The translations under genes and the position numbers were made by a program. A DNA stretch of 64,000 nucleotides, from positions 1,984,001-2,048,000 of the forward strand of contig JAYXKI010000004.1 of NCBI GenBank assembly GCA_037892935.1, read 5' to 3'. The notes under the pieces are model-generated. The model did no database searches. It was given only the letters and a program-made list of their open reading frames with translations, and was not told the DNA's origin. The stretch comes from Phlebopus portentosus. Lineage: Eukaryota; Basidiomycota; Agaricomycetes; Boletales; Boletinellaceae. Below are positions 59,371 through 64,000 of the stretch, one piece after another (position 1 is the first letter of the stretch; each line of letters starts with the position of its first letter).

Positions 59371-59554
59371 GAATCCTGCGTGACGAAGTTTTAGACTGAA
59401 TGATGTGGGGATGAGGGGAAGCATTGAGATGAGGGCCGATATTTGTTCACCGAACGTGAGAACAAGTATCAAATATGGAAGTTTAGTCATAATCCGTTTG
59501 TTCTCTTTGTGTCAATGCGTCGTGAAGCATATCCCTTCTCATCTTCTCCTTGTC
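59371..59554. promoter_or_regulatory. Divergent promoter region B4/A7
   Basis: 184 bp between opposing start codons, with TTAGTCAT at 59483-59490, 65 bp from the A7 ATG, same orientation as in the B3/A4 promoter. The rest of the spacer is not obviously conserved, which makes the shared octamer more notable, though one octamer could recur by chance. Confidence 0.5.
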
Positions 59555-60877
59555 ATGGGCTTCAGGGACTTTCTGTTTGACTTGCTTTTCACAGAGACGG
59601 GTTTCATCGATAGGAGTCTATTTGATTTGACCGAGGGCGAGAAATGGTGGGGAACTCGTTTCTCGATGCTCGAGTCTCGTGGATACCGTCTGCGTGAGCG
59701 ACTTCGACCCGGATGGGTTCCTCCTTGGATAACGGACCCTAACTTGGCTCCGGAGAGCTGCGAGGACTCAGCGCGTAATCTTGTGCGTTTCTATGCCGAT
59801 ACTGCTGTATTGCTAATATCATCCCCGCACAGTTTCCACAAATAACTGACGCAACTCGTGTTGTCGACGGCTCATGCGTCATGATTAAGAAGATTTCGAA
59901 GGGAAGCAATGAGAAGTCCATAGCAGTATTTCTTTCGTCTACAAAGGACGAAAAGAATCATTGTGTCCCTATCATTGACGCATTTCCTGATGATACAGAC
60001 GACGACATCGAATATATCGTCATGCCATTACTACGGGCCTTCAACAGTCCGCCGTTTATGATCGTCAGTGAAGTCGTCGATTTCTTCCGACAAACTTTAG
60101 AGGTAAGGATGTCTTTTGCGCATTCCACTATCCTGGTTTGAAACACTCCCAAAGGGTATCGCCTTCTTACACAGCTTGAACGTCGCTCACCGGTAACTCG
60201 TATCTCCAGCCGTTTTTTTCCTTGACTAACGTGAGCACAAACCAGGGATTGCTCAGATGCTAACATCATGTTAGATGGAACATCGTTATACCCTCATGGG
60301 TTTCATCCGATCTTTCAAGACCGGAGCCGTGATTGGATGGGCCGTGCAAAATTCGTTAACCGATACAATTCCCCTGGAGTCAAGTACTACTTTACAGACT
60401 TCGGGATCTCCACACGATTCAATGAGTCGGACAAAGACCGCCTCGTGACTGGTTGCATCTGCCAAGTTGATGTTCCGGAGCTCTCAGATACAGTCCCCTA
60501 TGATCCATTTCTGGTAGATATCTACTTGATTGGTGATGTCTATAAGAGACATTTCATCACGGTATGGTCGACTTCGACGATACGGCCTTTAATTTCTGAC
60601 TGCTCTTCAGCAATACTCCAACCTCCAGTTTCTGCGACCTCTAGTTGACGTAATGGTGGAGGTCGATCCTTCCCGCCGTCCCAAAGCCGGTGATGCTCTG
60701 GAGCTTTTCGAGCGCCTTGTATCGCAGAAATCGGGCTACTATCTACGCTGGAAGCTCCTAGAAATCAACTCGGGACGTATTTCTCGGTATCTCATCAATT
60801 TTAAATGTGCCGGTCGTGAAGGAATTTTTGTAGCTAGCAGGCTCATCGGTAGGCATTGTACTTTCGCATTGTACTAA
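59555..60877 (+). CDS. Family A kinase, copy A7 (triad 3)
   Basis: MGFRDFLFDLLFTETGFIDR start, EKWWGTRFSMLESRGYRLRE and LRPGWVPPW in exon 1. Exon 2 reads FPQITDATRVVDGSCVMIKK (Lys). Further exons give GIAFLHSLNVAH joined to RDCSDANIMLDG (~60246), YYFTDFGISTRFNE, VPELSDTVPYDPFLVDIYLIGD, and after the last intron QYSNLQFLRPLVDVMVEVD. The stop is at 60875-60877. Catalytic motifs are complete and all introns keep frame. It is the A partner of B4 and lies upstream of C3. It differs widely from A4, although C2 and C3 next door are nearly identical. Confidence 0.82.
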
Positions 60878-61419
60878 GCTCACAACAGCTATCGTGCAGG
60901 ATTTCGCCGTAGCTATTCGCGTACAGCGAAACAAGGGACACTTCGCTCAGAGTCTTAATTGTACTGTTTGGATACCTCGCTTAACGTATTCTCTTCTACT
61001 TGCATATTGGCTGCGGCACCTTTGCGATTTTATTGTATCATCGTCGTGTTCATCCTATATGGATTAGTATTTCGGTTCCTGTTTCTTGCCGATCAATCGA
61101 TGCATCTTTTTATTTCGAAGCGTCAGACGGTCGCTAAGTCGCTTGATTCGCGTGCATGATGGACTTCTGTCGACAATAAGCCTTGTGTTTCTTGTAATAA
61201 CTTGTCCTTGATGCATGGCCTTAGCTGCATGTATCTGATTAATTACTAATTTGTATAAGAAACTCATCAAAACGCTGCCATTTATCCCTTTTCACGGACT
61301 CTCCGAATCCCGCGCTCGCACGAAGGGTAGGTACCGCATGCATTTGTTATGGATTGCTTCTTATACCCTGTTCGCAGCTTTCGATCCCTTTCGATCGCAA
61401 CTTGCTCATTCGCACTCGA

Positions 61420-61470
61420 GTAAGTATTCGTACTCAGTTTTATTGACATAGGAACTAATCATGATTGTAG
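61420..61470 (+). other. Predicted 5'-UTR intron of C3
   Basis: GTAAGT at 61420 and TTGTAG ending 61470, 51 bp, 9 nt before the C3 ATG. Sequence diverged from the C2 intron but with the same length. Confidence 0.6.
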
Positions 61471-61479
61471 TTGCGAACA

Positions 61480-63198
61480 ATGACCGACCCACTCAGTCTA
61501 GCGCAACTCATATTTGCCATTCCGCAGCTCATCGATGGCTGCGTAAGCAGTGCCCGAACGTTCCGAAGTTTCCTCAAAGTCGAGGGAAATTACCGTTTCG
61601 AATTCGAGCATGCCGAAAGCCAGATGTTCCAACTTCGTGAATATGTGATTATTGTCCAATGCACAGCTCTGAAAGAGGACACTCGAAACCATCTCGAGAA
61701 GGTCCTCCGTAGGGCCCATCATTACGTGGACAAGCTAACCGCTATATTCAAGAAGTGGTCCATTCGACTAGGACACGCATGCCTAGACCCGCCCGAAGCT
61801 GACGGTCCAGACCCGGGCACATCAGACCTTGAGGCAACCCCTTCAGAGGCCAAACTCCTTAACGAGAAGGAGTCCGGTTCTTCCTCTGATGTCGGTAGTA
61901 CGCATGCATCTGATCGAGGAAAGCGCAAAACATCCGTCCTCCGATCGCTTCGCTTCGGGCTCAACAAGTTGTGGTACCTATCACTCGGCTGCATCAGCAT
62001 ACGCGAGGCACTTGATAAATTGGAGGCTACGAACAGAATACTCAGCGAGTTCATACCCATCTCGCAGCACATGGATCACCTCCTGTCCCATAACGAGGAT
62101 GCCAAGAAATTCACCATACTAGCCAAAAGGAGCGATAAGGACGAAAGCTGTCTCATTCCCGAGAACCTTAAAATCAAAGAGCTCGAGGAGGTGGAGGATC
62201 CGATCTTCTTCAAGGTGGTAGAACCGGGCGAATATCACGGATGCATTGTCGAACAACGATATGTGAATGTCCCAGGAGATCGGCCAGGCGAGCTCAAGGA
62301 AACGGAACGCCTGGCAAGAGTGCTCCGCGAAGATAAGCAAGCAAGGGACGGCATCACCGATCCAAATGTCGGAATCCTCAGGTGTTGCGGATACATGCTA
62401 CCCCACTCTTCTGAACATCTCCTTGTATTTCGCCTTCCGCAATTCCATCGAGCACGAACGCTACGCACCGTCCTGCTATCCCCAGAAACGGAGAACCACA
62501 TCTTCGAAGATCGCATAGACTTCGCACTGAAGCTCGCAACAGCTGTCCATGTCTTCCACTCTATAGGTTTCGTCCATAAGGGCATCAAACCGGAGGCGAT
62601 ACTTGTCGCGGAACACATACTGCCACCTTCCAGTGACGTGTATCAACTCGGCACGCCGTACCTCGCCGGTTTCAATATCGCACGCTACAACGAGTCGGAC
62701 TCGGGCATGTACAAATTTGATAGGGTGATGAACAAGAAGCTTTACCATCATCCTCGACAGCTCGGGAAGCGTCGACCTCAGAAATACCAGATGGATGACG
62801 ACATTTACAGCCTGGGCGTATGCTTGCTCGAGATTGGCTTTTGGAAGTCGGCATTCAAGTGGGATGATACGAAGAAGATTTATCGTGTGAACGATTGGGC
62901 TAGGCACTTGTTCGCTGATCTACCACGGAGTCCGGAAGGCTATGTTATAAATTTCGAGCTACGAGAGGAGGAAAATGAGAACGACTACCCGGTGGACATC
63001 GCGCGCAAAAGGAGGCTGACTCATATGGCAGAGTCGATGCTGAACACGAAGGTGAACAAGGCATACTGCAGGGCGGTAGTGGCTTGTCTTACCTTTGGTG
63101 AGCAAACTCGGCTGACCAAGCAAAATGAAAGTTACATTGGCAGTCAAGAATTTTACGAAAAGGTCATCTGTGAGCTCCGTCGAGCGAAAGGGTATTGA
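61480..63198 (+). CDS. Family C: HeLo-like domain plus pseudokinase, C3
   Basis: 572 residues from the ATG at 61480. The architecture and dead kinase motifs are those of C2: IVEQR with Gln259, HKGIKPEAIL with Gly368, and AGF at 396-398. The first ~30 coding bases differ from C2 at five synonymous positions. From ATATTTGCC at 61510 onward, only about six differences were noticed over nearly 1.7 kb. The region after the stop keeps the uninserted version of the site occupied by the foldback element near C2. It lies downstream of A7 in triad 3. Confidence 0.78.
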   Translation: MTDPLSLAQLIFAIPQLIDGCVSSARTFRSFLKVEGNYRFEFEHAESQMFQLREYVIIVQCTALKEDTRNHLEKVLRRAHHYVDKLTAIFKKWSIRLGHACLDPPEADGPDPGTSDLEATPSEAKLLNEKESGSSSDVGSTHASDRGKRKTSVLRSLRFGLNKLWYLSLGCISIREALDKLEATNRILSEFIPISQHMDHLLSHNEDAKKFTILAKRSDKDESCLIPENLKIKELEEVEDPIFFKVVEPGEYHGCIVEQRYVNVPGDRPGELKETERLARVLREDKQARDGITDPNVGILRCCGYMLPHSSEHLLVFRLPQFHRARTLRTVLLSPETENHIFEDRIDFALKLATAVHVFHSIGFVHKGIKPEAILVAEHILPPSSDVYQLGTPYLAGFNIARYNESDSGMYKFDRVMNKKLYHHPRQLGKRRPQKYQMDDDIYSLGVCLLEIGFWKSAFKWDDTKKIYRVNDWARHLFADLPRSPEGYVINFELREEENENDYPVDIARKRRLTHMAESMLNTKVNKAYCRAVVACLTFGEQTRLTKQNESYIGSQEFYEKVICELRRAKGY

Positions 63199-64000
63199 CA
63201 TAGAACCATGCAATTATGCATTCGACTCTTAGACAGAATAGGCTAGAAGAACATGGTCATGGCGTGTAATTGTATTTCAGTCACGGCACTCACGCTTAAT
63301 GAAGCATGCACTCACCAATGAACGAAGCAAAATGTAGACTTGAAATCGATGAACCTAAGCCTGGTCAGTTTATGAGCCATAACACAGCGTTACGCTGGCG
63401 GTCGTAATCTACAGGCGGTTGATCAGCGCAATGCTTGATAAGATTCCTGGTCTCGACTTACCTATATCTGTCCTGAGAAGCCGCTTTGTATCGGCTGTAT
63501 TCGATGGTCGCAGACACGGTAAAAGAAGACTGTGTAACTATGCAGCATGAACATGGACGGGCTGCTACTTGCTATGGGCGGTAGGTGCTGAAGACGAGAC
63601 TATTGGCAGCACATAGCTCCAACGATCCACGAGCCGACTTTGATAAATGTGATAACTAGTGATGCGAGAGCTTCGATCCAATACCGATGAAGAAGGGTTG
63701 GTGCCAAAATGATGAGAACGAGACAAAAAAAAACTTCAAATTTCACTTCAGCGCGTCCAAGAATCGACAGCGGGAACCGATCTTCATCCATGGGATACAG
63801 CTTTCGGCGTTTGTGACTTCAGTGACTCATTCTTGAGCGCCATATATCAGTATTGCAACAGATTCTCTGCGCATTGAAGGGTAGAGATGGCGGTAAACAA
63901 TGAAGAAAACCTCTCGGGCTGGCTGGAAGCGCGGACTAACACCCGCGAAGGAAGTGGGCCCGTGACCCTGAGATCCAAATGTGGCAGCATTTGCAGTCGC
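63199..64000. other. Region after C3, no gene recognised
   Basis: The first ~150 bp match the flank beyond the foldback element after C2 (to ~50548), then similarity ends near 63360. A 63-codon minus frame (63600-63791) has a hydrophobic middle and is unrecognised; it might be the first exon of a gene running out of the window, but nothing supports that. Confidence 0.45.

Noticed and set aside
47282..63198. C2/C3 identity as a pure assembly duplication
   Set aside because: Their promoters, UTR introns, first codons, 3' flanks and neighbouring A and B genes differ, and only one is followed by the foldback element.
1..64000. tRNA, rRNA or riboswitch genes
   Set aside because: No cloverleaf or conserved rRNA segments noticed; none can be supported without a covariance-model scan.

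Overview
The window looks like nuclear DNA of an agaricomycete (mushroom-forming) basidiomycete. The signs are many short GT-AG introns (about 45-65 bp), a DUF6533-type membrane protein, paired fungal P450s, and a large family of small kinases with the YxLRxRxxPxWxPSW signature, which I know from agaricomycetes. The species cannot be named from the sequence.

Layout. 0-8 kb: two paralogous, apparently intact cytochrome P450 genes flank a DUF6533-type membrane-protein gene. 8.2-10.9 kb: an intronless 896-codon gene of the non-mobile, reverse-transcriptase-related RVT family. 11.1-13.0 kb: an FAD-dependent (salicylate-hydroxylase-like) monooxygenase on the minus strand. From 15 kb to the end is an accessory region built almost entirely of protein-kinase genes, intact and broken.

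The kinase region has a repeating grammar. Family B (minus strand) is a large kinase with an acidic N-terminal LDDSDD motif and a non-RD HGDLR catalytic loop. It is divergently paired, across 184-197 bp, with family A (plus strand), a ~375-residue kinase with an HRDCSDLN loop. Downstream of A, on the same strand, lies family C: an N-terminal HeLo-like helical region fused to a pseudokinase that has lost the HRD and DFG aspartates. The B-A-C triad occurs three times (15.1-22.0, 42.2-49.0 and 56.4-63.2 kb), plus a decayed B-A remnant (24.8-30.7 kb). HeLo-like bundle plus pseudokinase is the architecture of MLKL, the necroptosis executioner. Two catalytically competent-looking kinases beside an MLKL-like protein, amplified in tandem, are the best candidate here for an undescribed system: a fungal kinase-to-executor cell-death, defence or allorecognition module. 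That function is inference.

Between the triads lie extra A genes, family D kinases (one intact, three pseudogenes, relics), a TKL-like kinase (23.3-24.6 kb) and a GC-rich trypsin-like protease gene held between two 1.5-kb direct repeats. A segmental duplication relates 37.1-50.5 kb to 51.1-63.4 kb, but its identity is mosaic: D/A and C are nearly identical while B and the neighbouring A have diverged. A 1,379-bp AT-rich foldback element with a 3-bp target duplication sits just after one C copy, and the other C copy preserves its empty site.

Gene models were assembled by eye from splice sites and paralogue comparison. Terminal coordinates are firmer than internal exons.
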